Positions 23,390 to 37,159 of a DNA stretch of 64,000 nt are shown one piece after another. The notes beneath the pieces were generated by a model. That model worked only from the letters and a program-made list of their open reading frames with translations. It was not told the origin of the DNA and did no database searches. Both the position numbers and the translations under genes were made by a program. The stretch spans positions 141,763 through 205,762 of the forward strand of contig JH720349.1 of assembly GCA_000231825.2 (NCBI GenBank). The letters run 5' to 3'. Every line of letters begins with the position of its first letter. Position 1 is the stretch's first letter. Source of the stretch: Tetrahymena elliotti 4EA (Eukaryota > Ciliophora > Oligohymenophorea > Hymenostomatida > Tetrahymenidae).

Positions 23390-26300
23390 TTTGGTAGTAA
23401 GATTTGTAATATTCAAGAAGATAGAATGAAAGATGTTTGTTGTGTATGGAATCAACGCGAGGCTGATAAAAATATTCGATTTTGAATTAGAGGTTTTTTT
23501 CTCCTTTTTTTTGATTTATTAATCTTTGGTTTATTATTATTATTATAATTTTGATTTGATGACAAAAGTTTTATATTTATAGGGAAACATCTGATTAGAC
23601 TTTACAATGATATTAATTTTCGCTTTTATTATTCATCAAGATAAGGTTATTATCCAAGATTCTATTTGATTGATTAAATCTAATTAATAAAAAAATACTA
23701 ATAGTCAATCAAATAAATTATGTAAAATTCTGAACACTCTCCAGCGGGTAGGGTAATTAGCTTAATTATCCAGGAATCTATCTATCTTTACCCTTTTTTT
23801 TTCAAAAGATAAATATTGCTTTTTTTTATTTCTAATACAGACCTTCCTAACCAAAAAAGAGAAAGAAAAAAGAAAGTAAGAAAGGAAAGACAAAGAAGAA
23901 AAATAAAAGCAGAAAATTCGAAATAATATCAAATATTACAGGAATCATTAATCCAACATTTTTGACAATATCAAACAAAAATATTATCATATTTACTTCA
24001 CGAGTTTATTATTTTTAATTTCTCTATTTACTGATTTCAAAAATGTCAATGAGTCATATATTATCCATCCTGCTTTTCAAGCCATAAATTCTGCTTCATT
24101 TTTTTCTAATGTAAAATTTTCCTTTATCTTTTTTTATAGACTTACCAAGAAATTCTTTTACTCTTTGATTTAAAACTTGTTTTCAATAAATTTTGTTCAT
24201 AATAGCAATCCAAAACAGATAATAAAATCATTTTGTCACAGTAGACATTTTTTCATATTGCGTTATCTTGGTACCTTCGATGATTATTTTGTTTGAATAA
24301 TAATTTTTTTTAATTAAAGGGCTTCTTTTTCATAAAGCCAATTGACTCTTTTGATATTTGGTATGAATGAATATAAATGAAAACATTTCAAAAATCCATC
24401 ACATGAAAGGAAAATATTGATTTAGGAAGCAATTGGGTTGAACTCATCCTTAAAATTGGAATTCAATTTTCGAGAAACTTGGGTTTAAGGCTTGGCCTTT
24501 TATTCAACTTTTTTAGTTAAAAGAAATGGAAAATGATAAAATTGTAAAGAAAAAATTCAAATTTGTAATCTTTAACTTGTATCCTTAAATATTATCATTT
24601 ATCCAGTTATCAGAAAATGTAAAAATTGACAATCAAAAGCTTTTTATTACAGAGATAAGGAAAGGGAGATCTTTTAATCTTATTAGATTATGACCAATTA
24701 TTTAATTCCGAGAAATTAGATGAGTATCGTTTTTCTTAACTTTTTTTGATTTAATTAGATGAAGAGATACTGTCAATATTAGCATTGATTACAGATTTAC
24801 CAATTATGATAATACTCTCTAAATCAAATATTTTAATCTATTAAATGGAGTTAGACCTAAGTTTGTTAAAACAAAGAAGGGGGAGAAAATTAAGCTTTAG
24901 ATGTAATTACAAAAATAATTTATTAGATCAAAAAGTAAATATTGTACAGCCAAAACAAATAATTTTGAGAACAAAGCTGTCTATTTTTTGAGCAGTACAA
25001 AGGCTAAAAGTAAGCAAATTTATTCTTTGAGAAATTTAGTCTGATTGAATAATTAAATGAAATTTTGAATACTTTTTATAAAATATTCTTTAAAAATTTC
25101 CTAAATAAATATTTTTATTTGGAATTTCTGAAATTTCTTTAAATTAATTTTAAGGGGAAAAAAGGCTTATTTCAATATGAAATTTCCTTAAGAATTTCTA
25201 ATTGCAGCAACTTATTTTACATTCAAACCGTTTAATTACTTGGTTAGCTTTTAACAATTATCAACCTTATAAATTTATTAATTTGACATAAGGAAACATA
25301 TTTTTTTATTCTGATAATACTATTTTGCTCGTAGTGATATCAAAATAGATTATTTTAGTGTATAAGCTAGCGCTGATGGAAAATATCTAAGAAATTATTA
25401 AATATTTGCTTGATTGCTTTTATATTACAGAAGAAAAAAATTTTACATTTAACACCATTATTTAAGTAAATTTACAAAGAAGGTGAATGAAAGTATTAAT
25501 AATTTTTGTAATAATTACACTCAGACAGTAATATAATCAGAAAGTATTAAAAATTTCATATTAGCCTTCTAAATTGAATCACTTTTTTCACTAGACCTAA
25601 TTATTATTTTTGCTGATCTAGTTTATTTACTCATACTAATATCCCCCTCTTACCGTGGCTGCGCAAGCTAAAATAATTTATATTAATTTTTCATCTATTA
25701 CATAGAGAATTAATCACAGGCCTCTAAAATATAAATAGACTACGATAGATACTGACTAATATATGTGTCTTATATTTATATTATAGATCTAAGGTCTAAT
25801 TGATTCCACTTGAATAATATGTCTAAACTGTTTAATTTACACATCTAATTTACTTTATTTAAACATGGAATGTTTACTTAATTTAGTATAAATATTAACA
25901 TATTAAATTGTACTTTCTAATTTTACAAATAAGATTTATCTATCATAATCTTATTTCATCATTTATAAGAACTTAAATAATTATTTTGCTCTCTGAAATT
26001 ATTATATAGACTAATTCATACAAACTTTTTATTTACTGGACTAAATTACATACCAATAAAGCTAAAAAGGTAATTGCATTCTATGCTGGGTAAATAAATA
26101 ATTTTTTATTAGTTTTTTCTTCTTAATATTTAGCTTGATAGATAGCAACAAGGAGGTTGGTTACAAAACATTAGAATAAATATTGATTTAAATTTAAAAA
26201 ATCCAAAAAATTTATATTTATTAATCTCAAATATTTTTTTATTTTACAGTAGTTTAGGCAAATAAATGAATCTTTAAGCTAATCTAGCTTTTAATTAGTA

Positions 26301-29300
26301 GTATATCTTCTTATATACAATTCTTGTAAATTTAGCATATTTTTTGGTAAGTTATAAGTCTTACATCTAAATCTTATTAACGTTATTTTTTAGATTATTT
26401 AAAATGTTAAAAAGTATTTAAATATTTAATTCATTCATTTCAAATAAACCTCGACCCTATCAATCTGATAAACAACTAAGTTTTTGTTTTCAATCCAAGA
26501 TAAAAATATATTGTTTTCAAATCAATCATGAGGAAATTGCCCAGTAAACCTTAATATTTCTTTTAGTTTGCTGACATGAGCAAAAAATATAAAATTTTGT
26601 TATCAGTATTCTAAATTTTATATTCGAAAGAAATAATCAAAAAATTTAAAATATGCCAATTATTTTGTTTATGATACTTCCTACTGTTTTATTTATAATG
26701 TTTGGAAAGATTTAATAATATTTACTGCTGACTTTTTTATATATTTCTAGCACTTTATTAAGATAAATTAAAAGGTTTTATAAATAAAATCCAATTAATA
26801 ATTGTGGAATACAAATTTCAAATTACAGGCTTGAAAATTAAAAAAAAGCAATTACATAATCGTTGAAATAAATCTTTTTATAAAGTTAATTATATTTGCC
26901 AATAAAAATATTCCTATCAACTGATGAAATTAGGCAAGTAATTTACATCACTAGGATGCTGACAAAATTATTTAAATTTTTTCATGAATCATCGAATAAA
27001 ATATATAAATAACTACTTATAGAAAAGCTGAAAAAAATTTAACGAGTACACGTATTTACTCTTATGTGCGTAATTAAAATTTGTTTCAAATATTACCTTC
27101 AATTTATTTGTTTAAATTTAAAAGAAATGGGAGAAGAGAGTTGATCAAGGGATATAAATTCATCCTTGTTTTTTATAACTTAATTAACTTACAAACAAAT
27201 AATTTAAATGTAAAATAAGCTTTGATTTATTTACTACTGTAATTTTTCATAACTTCAGGGGATAAGTAGTTTTAATTTTGACATAATTTTCTTTTATTTT
27301 GCAAATCTTTCACAATTAGAATTAGTTGCTTTTTGCAACCAATAATTACTCTTCTTTGTTTTTCGATTTTTATTTTAGATTTGCGTTAGAAAGGGAAGAA
27401 AGTTTTTATTAATCTGTAAAATAATTTGATTTACATTTATGAAAGTATTAAGGATATAATGTACAAATATTTATTAGAATAGATAAATTGAAAATCCACA
27501 CGAATGTGCCTACCCATTCTAAAGATAATAATATGTCCTTAACTGCTTCTCACTAAGGTTTCTCAACCTAAAATTAAAAGAAAATCCATCTTATAAAATA
27601 AAAAACTAGAAATCTATCAATCTATTAATTTCTAGGGCGTTAAAGAAATTTGCTACAAAAGATAGTATCAATCAGATAGACTTTAATCTAAAAGAAGGAT
27701 GATTTTTTTTTAATTAAGTGTACATAATTATAAAAAGACTTTTCCTTTAATTAATTATCTGATTTTTATTTGATGCTAGAAACTACTTACTACCAAAAGA
27801 ATTTACCTTCTTGAAAACATTTCTAATAAAAAGCAATTCTCTTTAAATTTTTACCATGAGTACCAGATTCGACTTAGCTTACTAAATTTAGAAAAATTTT
27901 ATCTATTATTACTCCAAAAAATCCAAAAAAAAATATTTATTTCAGTAAATGAGATATTCCATATTCTTCATCAGTTTGGAATGAGTGTAAGAATAAATAA
28001 AACCTAGATAAAGAATTATTAGATTACAAAGTAAATGTAATTTGTTTTAAGATCTCAGCCTTAAAAGTCAGTTCAGGAAATTATATAGGTGTTCTAAAAA
28101 AAGGTTTTCTAATTTATAATTTTGAAGTTATAGAAAATAATTCTTAAAAATCAAAATTAAAATATGGTTCTTTATTTGTCAAAAAATGAAAATATTCCAT
28201 GCAAATATTAATTTATTTCTATCAAGGCTTACTTACCACTTTTAATGTAACTAAGAAAAATAAATGAATAATCATGGAAAAAATATATTTAGGATTTCTT
28301 TTCGATTTTTTATATAAAAAGTAAAAAACTAGAAGTTTAGATTAGATAGAGATCAAATAAAAATCCTCCTACGCCTCCCTTCCTTTGAAGTGTATAACTT
28401 TACTTTTTTTTCTAATTTTTTATCTTACCCATACATAATCTTGCTTGCTTGAAGGAAGAAGGGAAAAAAGAAAGTACAAAGATATTTTCAAGGATTTGGC
28501 AAATGCCGTTCAATAAAAAATAGAAAAATATTGATATAAAAAAATCCCCCAAGGAAATAAAAAAGACCAAATGATTAATTGTGGAACTTAAAGATAATTT
28601 GAAGTATATTATTCATTAAAAAGCTGACCTTAAAAAATACTATTCAAAGATATTTAGAAAAATCTAAGATACTCAATTAGCTTTCAGATTAATTGAAGGT
28701 GTGGAAAATGTTAATTTAATTACAAAAATAATAATTAAATTACAATATTTGATATCGTTTACAACAATAAAGGGTAATTCAAAAAAAATAAAAATTGTTA
28801 TTATTTTCTTTACTTAATTTTGTATCTTTATAGACCCTCTGCATCGAATTTGCTAAAATTAAGCTTAAATATGCATTATTTATTTTGCAGTCTTTTTAAT
28901 ATTGTCCAAAATCATACTTGACTGGAAAGAAAGATCTAAAGACATAGCAAAAGAGTTTAACGTTTTAAGCACAAATAATAATATTAAATTTTTGTATTTT
29001 GTGATATTACCAAAATTATTATTTTTCTATTTTAATTAGCAAAAAAATTATTAATTTAAATTGTTTATTTTTGTTTTTATATCTTTTAAACAAATCAATA
29101 GACTAAAATTTGAAAAATTAAGCCAAACAAAGCACATTGATACACAATTCCTAATATTCAAATTGTTTTTTCTTATTTTTTAAATCCCTTTTTGCAAAAT
29201 GTAATTTGCTCTTTTTAAAAAGATTTACATTTATTTTATCAGTAATATTTTTTAAAAGTTTTTCTTCCCGGTTTCTCAAACGAAATAAAATTTACATTTC

Positions 29301-30229
29301 GCCTACCTTTACTTCATTCTTTCATTATTCTTTTTCTGTAAGGATTTAATCTTACACTTCTAGATCAAAAATTAATCCGAAATATAATTTGTCTGATGTA
29401 AAAATCAGCAAGATTAATAATAACTATTTATTCTCTTACTAACTTTTTAAACATTTCATGGATTAAAAAGCACAATTTAAATTTGGAAAGTATTTCAAGT
29501 TAAAAATCCAAAAATACAAAATAATTCAGCTTTTCAAAAGTTGTAACCAAATTTATTCTCACGTAGACATTTATCATTTCTTTTCAAATAAAATAAATTT
29601 TTTGATCTTGTAGTTACTCTTTCAAAGCAAAACAATTACATAAAAAGCTATCACTTAATTTAACTTAGGGGTAATATTATAAATTACTTTTTTAATTTTT
29701 AAAGCAAATTCAAAAAAACTAAATTTTATTTAAAAATTAATTTTTACAATACAAAAAACACTGAAAGACCATCATTTTTCTCTAAATTAACAAAAATTAT
29801 TTTATTATTTTATTTTAACTATTTTAAAATAATCCTAATTTAATTGTCCATTTTTATCATTTATTTGAGTCTATTACTCATTCATTTAAAATATTCAAAA
29901 TTTAAAATTGTTCATTCATATCTAATTAAATTAAAACTAAATTGACATTTTTAAGCTCTTATCAAAATATTTATTATAACACTATTAAAGACCATTTATA
30001 TCAGCTTCAACTGAATGCCTAACTAGTTTCTAATTGTTTATTCCTTCATCTATCTTTCAATCTATTTTGTTATTTAGATAAATCTTAAAGCGTTACAAAT
30101 AAATAAATAAATTAATTCAATTTTTAGTTTAGTTTGTCAATAAATCAAAGAAATCTCTTTAAACTATCAAAAGAATTTACTTACTTTTAATTTACATAGA
30201 ATAGAAAATAGATTTAGCACTAGCTCGGA
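23390..30229. other. Gene-poor AT desert
   Basis: About 6.8 kb with no frame I can support as coding in the ciliate code on either strand. It holds the divergent 5' flanks of the helix-turn-helix gene and DRC7. One less AT-rich island at 25590-25670 is listed separately. A transcript lacking an ORF could be hidden here; I cannot tell from sequence alone. Confidence 0.5.
25590..25670. other. GC-richer island with hairpin and rRNA 530-loop-like string
   Basis: Within the desert, ACTAGACC (25590-25597) can pair with GATCTAGT (25615-25622) in an 8-bp stem allowing one wobble. Just after, the minus strand of 25650-25670 reads GCGCAGCCACGGTAAGA, close to the small-subunit rRNA 530-loop core CAGCCGCGGTAATA. 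The match is about 14 nt with two differences and the flanks do not extend it. It could be a mitochondrial rRNA fragment, a structured RNA, or chance. Confidence 0.2.
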
Positions 30230-33142
30230 ATGGATCACAACGAAGGAGGATAGTCCCATCACTAAATAGAAAATCAGGAAGGATAGCAACAATAAATTAC
30301 TGTTGGAGGTGGTGGAGAAGATATATTTTAAGTTTTAGAGAATATCACATAGGTTTAGAATGAAAAATTAAAAAGATGCTAAGAGTTTAAAGAATAAGAA
30401 AATATCCCTCGTTAATATATAGAAAATTCACCCAAGGAAGAATTAGTTCTTGAACATGTTATTTAGTTTAAGAGATAGTTTTAATATTAGCTTTATTATG
30501 AAGATAAGCGTGATCTTTTTTTATACCCAAAAAATGAATGTGATGTATATAAATTTATCTGCACAACAATCCGTCCAACAAAATTAGGTTTCTTAGAACT
30601 TTATGATTACTTATAGTGCTCAAAGTATCTTTCTGAATTTGTTTAATATGAGGAATTAGATCCTCCAAATGAATTCCCTTTAGTAATTCCTTCTCCCACA
30701 AACGTTGCTGTTTGGTAAAAAGGTGATTGCTTTGATATGAGTATTCTTTTGTGCAGTTTATTAATAGGTGTCGGATATGATGCATATTGTGTTTATGGAA
30801 AGGCTCCAAGAGAAATCACTACTCGCAATGAATCTCTTATGGAGTGCTTATTTTTAGAAAAAGGAAAATATGTTGAAGAAAATGATAAAAAGCCAAAACA
30901 AACTTTAGAATAAAATGAGAATGCTCTACTTAAAAAACCAATAGCTCATTCTAAGTGGGATTAAACACAAGAAACAAATGCAAGAGAAGCAGAGGAAGAA
31001 AAAAGAAGAATTGCTTTAACTATCAACGATGATGAACCTGATGAATTATTGGAAGGTTATTTTTTGTTTAGATAAATCCTTTAAAATTTGCAATTTTTTT
31101 AACTTCTATGGAATTTTATTTGAAAATGAGCTTGATAATCTTTTATTTTGTCTTAATAATTTTTTTATTCAATACATAGATCCTTACTAGGGTTAAAGAG
31201 TTCACTGTTGGGTCTTGCTCAGAAGTGGTAAAAGAGATGTACAATAAAATATATTTATAGAACCTTCTACAGGTAGAATGTATAGCCCAGCCACCTGCCC
31301 ATATGAGTGTGTAGATGCTGTTTTTAACAATCTTAACTTTTGGATTAATATGAAACCTGAGTGTGAAGTAAAAGGTTTGAATTTTGAAGAAATGGATTCT
31401 TCCTTGAATTGGGAATACGTTATGCTTGACACCCTCCTTTTCAACAAAGGTACAAAATTTAATTTGAACTAGCAAATAAATGAAAATAATTTATATTATT
31501 TTCTTTACTAGGAAACGGTAATGATGAAGATGGAAACGAAAATATAGAAGATCCCTTAAATAAATAAGCTTAGAGAGATCCAGAATAAGAATAGCTTTAA
31601 GATATTGCCTAACTTTTAGATATGCCCCCTGCATGGCCTCCAAAAATTTACATAGACAAAGAAAAGTTTTTAATGGGAACACCTCTCGGTGAAGGAACTA
31701 TTTATTATAACAAAGTAAAAGTAGATAATTATGCTCCATATTCTCAACCAGATGGTTTAGTTTAAAAAATTACTATTTACTAAGATTACAAAAAGCTTAA
31801 AGTGAAAGAATACAGATACTTTTATAAGCATAGAAGCGATAAGCTTTCAATCCGTAGAAGATATCCTTTTGAATTTAAAACTGTTGAAGAATATGAACCA
31901 TAGAAATATGAAAACAAAACTATTCCTCAAGCTCTTCAATAGTGGAGATAAGTTATATAGATTGATAGACATCTAAGAATTATTAAATATTATCATAATC
32001 GTAATCACGATGGCTTAATTGAAAGAGTTGAACAAATTGGCGAAAAGACTATGATGTTCTACTAAAATCGTGATGACAGGGTTATTTATCGCTCTATAAG
32101 GTAAGATATAACTTCATGATGTTTTTTGTTTAGCTAAATTAATTTAATTAGATTTGACAATAAAAGAGCTCCAAGCAGCTAAAATAATGATAAAGTCTTT
32201 TAAGACAATCACGTTGGGGATGTTTAAATTACTAAAATGACATAGAAATTTGAAAAAAATCCTCATTACCCTGCTAATGAATAAATTCAAAAGATGGTTA
32301 TTGATTTAATTAAAGACAAGGTAAGATTCGATTAACAAATTTTTATTCATTTGTAAGATAATAAATTAATAATTAGGTCATTGTTTATTATCACATGAAT
32401 GATGGTGAAATCACACCAATTGTTAAAATATATCCTCGTGATAGCATGCATGGATTTGCTAAGTTAAATGAACCAGGTGGTGATAATAAGATAGATGATC
32501 CTCTTGTTTAACTTGAGAATACTAAGATGGTTAACTTAGAAAAAGACTGTCTCAATTAACTTAAGCAACAAGAAAAGATTGCTCGCGATGACGAAAAAAC
32601 AATTAGAGAAGTAAAAATTATTATTTTTTAACAGTTTCAGTTTTTTTATTAATTTTTTTTATATCATAAAGGGAGAAATAAGATTAGAAAAGACTTTATA
32701 TGATAAAGCTAGAGATAGATTCAAAGAATCATCTAAGAAAAACGACGACGACTTGGCAAAAGATGCAGCTGCAAGTGATTATTTATATCCCTATTTAGAA
32801 AAAAGAAAGTTATTGGGAGTTTCCGAAATTAATGCATAAGTAGCTATGGAAATCAAAAACGAAGTTATGCAAAAGTTAAAAGAAAGACTTCTTTCAAGAG
32901 CAGAAATTATCTAAAGACGTTTAGAAGAATAAAGATAAGTTTTAGAGCAAAAAGAAGCTCAAGTAGCTAAAAGATAAGAAATAGATCCTAAATAAGAAGA
33001 GGAAATTAGAGACATCAACTTTAAGATCGATATTTTAGAATAACGTGCCCTTAGATTCGAATCTATGGCTTTATAAAAATACGAAGAAATGGATAATAGA
33101 CTTAACAAAGACACTCGTTTAGCAGCTTTACATAGAAAATGA
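30230..33142 (+). CDS. DRC7: Dynein regulatory complex subunit 7 (CCDC135/lobo family)
   Basis: Six exons in phase: 30230-31055, 31180-31449, 31512-32100, 32152-32320, 32377-32610, 32672-33142; 852 residues, close to the usual size of about 870. The start is MDHNEGGQSHHQIENQ at 30230. Family-defining segments are YPKNECDVYKFICTTIRPTK, the transglutaminase/cysteine-protease-like block WQKGDCFDMSILLCSLLIG with GYDAYCVYGKAPREITTR, then VHCWVLLRSGKRDVQQN, IFIEPSTGR and NLNFWINMKPE. A charged C-terminal coiled coil (KERLLSRAEIIQRRLEEQ) ends at TGA 33140-33142. In DRC7 the C-x-D region resembles a papain/transglutaminase fold usually taken as structural. The protein belongs to the linker of the nexin-dynein regulatory complex between axonemal doublets, so this organism builds motile cilia. 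Confidence 0.95.
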
Positions 33143-33836
33143 TTATTCTCATCAGAGCAATAAAATAAATTCACAAAATTATTGGATTAAATTAATTATA
33201 AAATCTTTTCATTTATTCAAATTCAAATTAAATATTCCCATGTTTTTCATTTGCTTTTTAAATTACTAATTCTGAATTCAATCACCCAAAATTTAATTGA
33301 TTAATGTAAATAGATATTTTTTTAGTTGATATTATCAAAGATTATTTTATTATTTTTAAAAACTGACAAATTAAAAGAGATAGATAAACTTATTTTGGTT
33401 TATTGACAGTTTTTCAAGAAAAAATCTATTTAAAAATAATACCAAAATGAAAAAAAAATTATTTTTAAATCTTTTAATTGTAAAAATATTCATCATTGAT
33501 ATTTAATTTCCTAATTTTTGTTCATATGTTAAACAAAAAATAGTTTTATCAAAATTAAAAAGATAAGATAAAGTTTTTTCAATAAGAAAAATAATTAAAA
33601 TTGATAAAACTTAATAATAATTATGAATAGGATTAATTAAAAATATTTGAAAATATAGAGTTATTTATTAAAACATTTACTACAATAATTTAATTACTTT
33701 TTTAAAATTTAGATAATTTATCATAATTTAGCTAAGAATTTATTAAAAAAATGTTTTTTATTTAAATTAAATGAATCATTCTTGATTGATATTTTATTTT
33801 TGAAGGAAATCTTTAATTTTGTTAAACTAAAAGAGA
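33143..33836. other. Convergent 3' intergenic region
   Basis: AT-rich spacer between the convergent DRC7 and TPR genes; nothing else recognised. Confidence 0.6.
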
Positions 33837-36475
33837 TCATTTTATGTTTTATTCTGCATATTTCAATTAAGATAAAAACATGTTATAGCTTTTGTTAATT
33901 TGGGAAATTACATAGTAGGTTGTATTATACTTTAGAGGATCAAAACGATTTGGAGTAAGATGGGAAATTCTGACTCTTTAATGCATTTAAGCACTATATT
34001 TTTAATTGTTTTATACTAAATAATTGACCTTTTCCATAATTTTGTTCAAGTCAATTTTTTATTTTGAAAGTATTTCAATCTTTTTATCTAAGCTTAATTT
34101 GTATTTTGTAATATCTTCAAATACTCTCTAGCTAGGAACAGGATCTTTGATAGGACCGAATTTTGAAGTATCATAGGTTATTTTTCTCATTATTGGAGCT
34201 TCCCAATTTCTTTTTTTTTGTACTGCATCACTAGGAATTATTTGCAAATCTTCTAAGTTTGAGGATGAAGAATTTAATTAATTTTTTTGTTCATTTTTGA
34301 TGTTATCCAAGTTTTCAAAGAAAATAGGGGTATCTGTTTCATAGATAAATTCTTTGTCTTCAATTAATTACTCTATTATCTTTGTTGCAGTTGCTTGATT
34401 GAAAGTTTTTTATCTGCTTGCAACAAAGCTTTCTACTTATTGTTAACTTTCTTTTGCTAAACTTTCTAGCTTTTGACTAATCTATGAGTTTCTTTTATTA
34501 TTTTTTTGTTCTTGCTTTAAAAATGATTCTCTTAGTCCTTACTATACTTTATCTAATGAATATTGAACAGGTAAGTTTAAATGAACCATTAAAATAGGTG
34601 TAATAGAATTTAAGTTATATTCACTCTAATTATTAAATATAATATAATTTTTAAAAAACTAAGAGCAAAAAAAATTTTTACTTTGGCTAGCTGTTCATTA
34701 ACATTCTCATAAGACATATTTCTAATGTAAGAGTTTGGTAACTCAAATTGGGCTTTCACATATCTGTTGTGATAAAAATCAGCTAATTTTGCATCTTGTA
34801 AGTAATAATAACTGACACCTAATTACTCATAAGCTGATATTTCTCTTTCTCTTAAATTAAAAAACCAGGAATACTATAAAGATTTTTTAAAAAATTTAAC
34901 TGCTTCAGCATATTATTAAATGTTAACAGCTACTTTACCCATTAATAGGTAAGCTTATGCTTTCATAGGAGCAATTTTTTTACTCATGTCTGTTATAATT
35001 TTTACTTGTTATAAAAAATATGCAGCTTTATTATTGTCTTAAACTGCTAAGCAACTTTTTGAGATAAAAAGTAAAAACTATGTTAGAAGTTTCAGGTCTT
35101 TAGTTTCAATAATCTTTTCCATCCTTTAGAATAATTAAGTGAAAATTACTTGTCTATGCTCATTATTGACCATATACTTTACAAATTCTTTCTATTCTGA
35201 AGTCATATCATTGATGATTTCTTAAAGAATTAGTTTATTATTTTTATTTACCTCAATAAGACTTTGACTAGAAGCTATATTTATTAAGCCATGAGAATGA
35301 ATTTCACTTTAAGAAATACTCTCTACAACAACAACTTCATTTTATTATGATTAATTCTTATAACTACTTGTTGCTCTCGTTTAATTTTTTTACTTCAGAA
35401 ATTAATCTAAAGCTTTTTATCTTTATTATCCAGCTAAATAAATTTTCTTTTTGTCAAAGAGCTCAAAGACTGTTGAATTGCATGCTGTTGATGCAGAATT
35501 TATTGTTTTCTTTCTTTATAATCCATTTATCATCTTTTAAAGTAATACTCCTTTTTGCTATAAAGTATTATCTTGTAATTTACCACCTTCTTATGGATTT
35601 ATAATTGCAGTCATTGGTCTTTACTTGATTCCTAAATTATCAAATTATTATTTTTGAATATTCTAAGAAGCAGGCCTGCTCATTTAATTATATTCTTTAA
35701 GAGGTGTCTTATCATTTTTAGTACCAACCAGATAACCTGAAGATACAGAAGGCTATGAAATAGATGCAGAGAGAATCCTATGATGATTATGAGATACAGG
35801 ACTTTAAATAGGAGAAATTTTGTCATCTATTTGGTCTTAGCTCATCTAATATTTTGAGAGACAAGAATTATTTTTTCTATGATATGATTAAACAGTTTCA
35901 GGTCTGTTCTATTGAGTGATTGGTGTGACTATATCCCCATTGTTTGATAAATCATGAGAAAATATAGATATTTAGCTCATAGCTGTAATGCCATTAGCTT
36001 ACTTCTTTAATGAAGATCCCTTTGCAGCTGAGGCAAAATTAAACCCAGCTGCAGTTGTTCCTCTGCTACAACATGAAGCATCTTCATGAGACATCAAAAT
36101 ACTAACATGCCTTGGAGCATTCTGAGAAGATTTGGATTTTTAGTGATGGTAATAAGGTTTTTTTACATATTAATTCATAATGCTAGTATTCATAACACTA
36201 TTTTATTTTACATCAAACTTTTTAACACTTCCAAACTCTTTTACTTCAAATTCAGCAAGTTAAGGTTCCTCATTAATCGAGATAAATTTATTTTTGGGAG
36301 TAGTCATCGTAGCTAAATCATGATTTGATTCTGTAAAGTTTCCAATTTAAGAATGATTTTTATGATGAATATTAGATTTGAGAGACTAAGTAGAAAATTG
36401 CAAATGAAGTGTTGAATTAATCTATTTATTCAATATATTCTTAATTTATTCTAGGTTTGCTGACTTTTACTACAT
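33837..36475 (-). CDS. TPR-repeat protein of unknown function
   Basis: Two exons, 34682-36475 and 33837-34625, joined in phase 0; 860 residues. The start was set at ATG 36475 (MQQKSANLEQIKNIL); a later in-frame ATG at 36094 is less likely because the frame upstream of it still reads as coding. The first 350 residues are Ser/Asn/Gln-rich and probably disordered. Residues about 380-590 contain helical TPR-type repeats, best seen in MKAQAYLLMGKVAVNIQQYA, EAVKFFKKSLQYSWFF and EREISAYEQLGVSYYYLQDA, followed by the LADFYHNR motif common in ciliate TPR proteins. The C-terminal exon is charged with coiled-coil potential and a YDTSKFGPIKDPVPSQ patch. TPRs are protein-binding scaffolds; the partner cannot be told from sequence. 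No membrane segment. Confidence 0.8.
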
Positions 36476-37159
36476 TTTATTTAAAACTGATGATTAAAAT
36501 GAAGTGGGAGAAAGCTACTATAATTATATTTGAGTTATTTCCTTTTTATTGAAAATATTAAGAGCTTGCTCTATAAATTTGTGGATTTGTAAATTTATTA
36601 CTTTTATCTATTGATTTATTTTAAAATATCATAACTTATTAAAATTTGTGGATTCCAATTAAACATTAATTGCCTTTAGTGTTTATAACATTCAAGTTTG
36701 GTTTTTAACAAAATCAAAAGGAGTCTATGATTTATTTATTTGTTTATTATCAGTATATTCAATTAGAAATTCAAGTATTGTTAATTAATTTTTAATTTTT
36801 CCGCAATTCTCCAAATATTATTAATTTTTGAAGAAAATACTAACAAATAAATCAATAAAAACTTAAATACTTTTAAATTATTTAATTTTATTGGACATGC
36901 TTAAAAGTTATATTTAAACTAATTAAATTTTTACTGAAATGCTATTTTAATAAATAATTAATTTTGGGGAATTTAAATGTTATTGAAGCTGCTTTTTTTG
37001 TAATCATAAAAGCTGTTCATATTTGAAAGATTAATTATAATATGTGTTTATGTATTTATTATTTCAAATAGCTTTTATCTATTAAGATTTGTACAATTAA
37101 TTCTAAAAAAATATCAACAATACATCATTAATAATTTAGAGTAATTCTTTTAAATAAAA
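36476..37159. other. Divergent intergenic region
   Basis: AT-rich spacer holding the 5' flanks of the TPR gene (minus) and the VHS-GAT gene (plus). No element recognised. Confidence 0.6.

Noticed and set aside
25640..25680. U4 or U6 snRNA at the GC-richer island
   Set aside because: Short matches such as TGCGCAAG occur, but the flanking conserved segments of U6 and U4 are absent on both strands.
31143..31475. Minus-strand frames opposite DRC7 exon 2
   Set aside because: They lie antisense to a strongly conserved DRC7 exon and have no family features.
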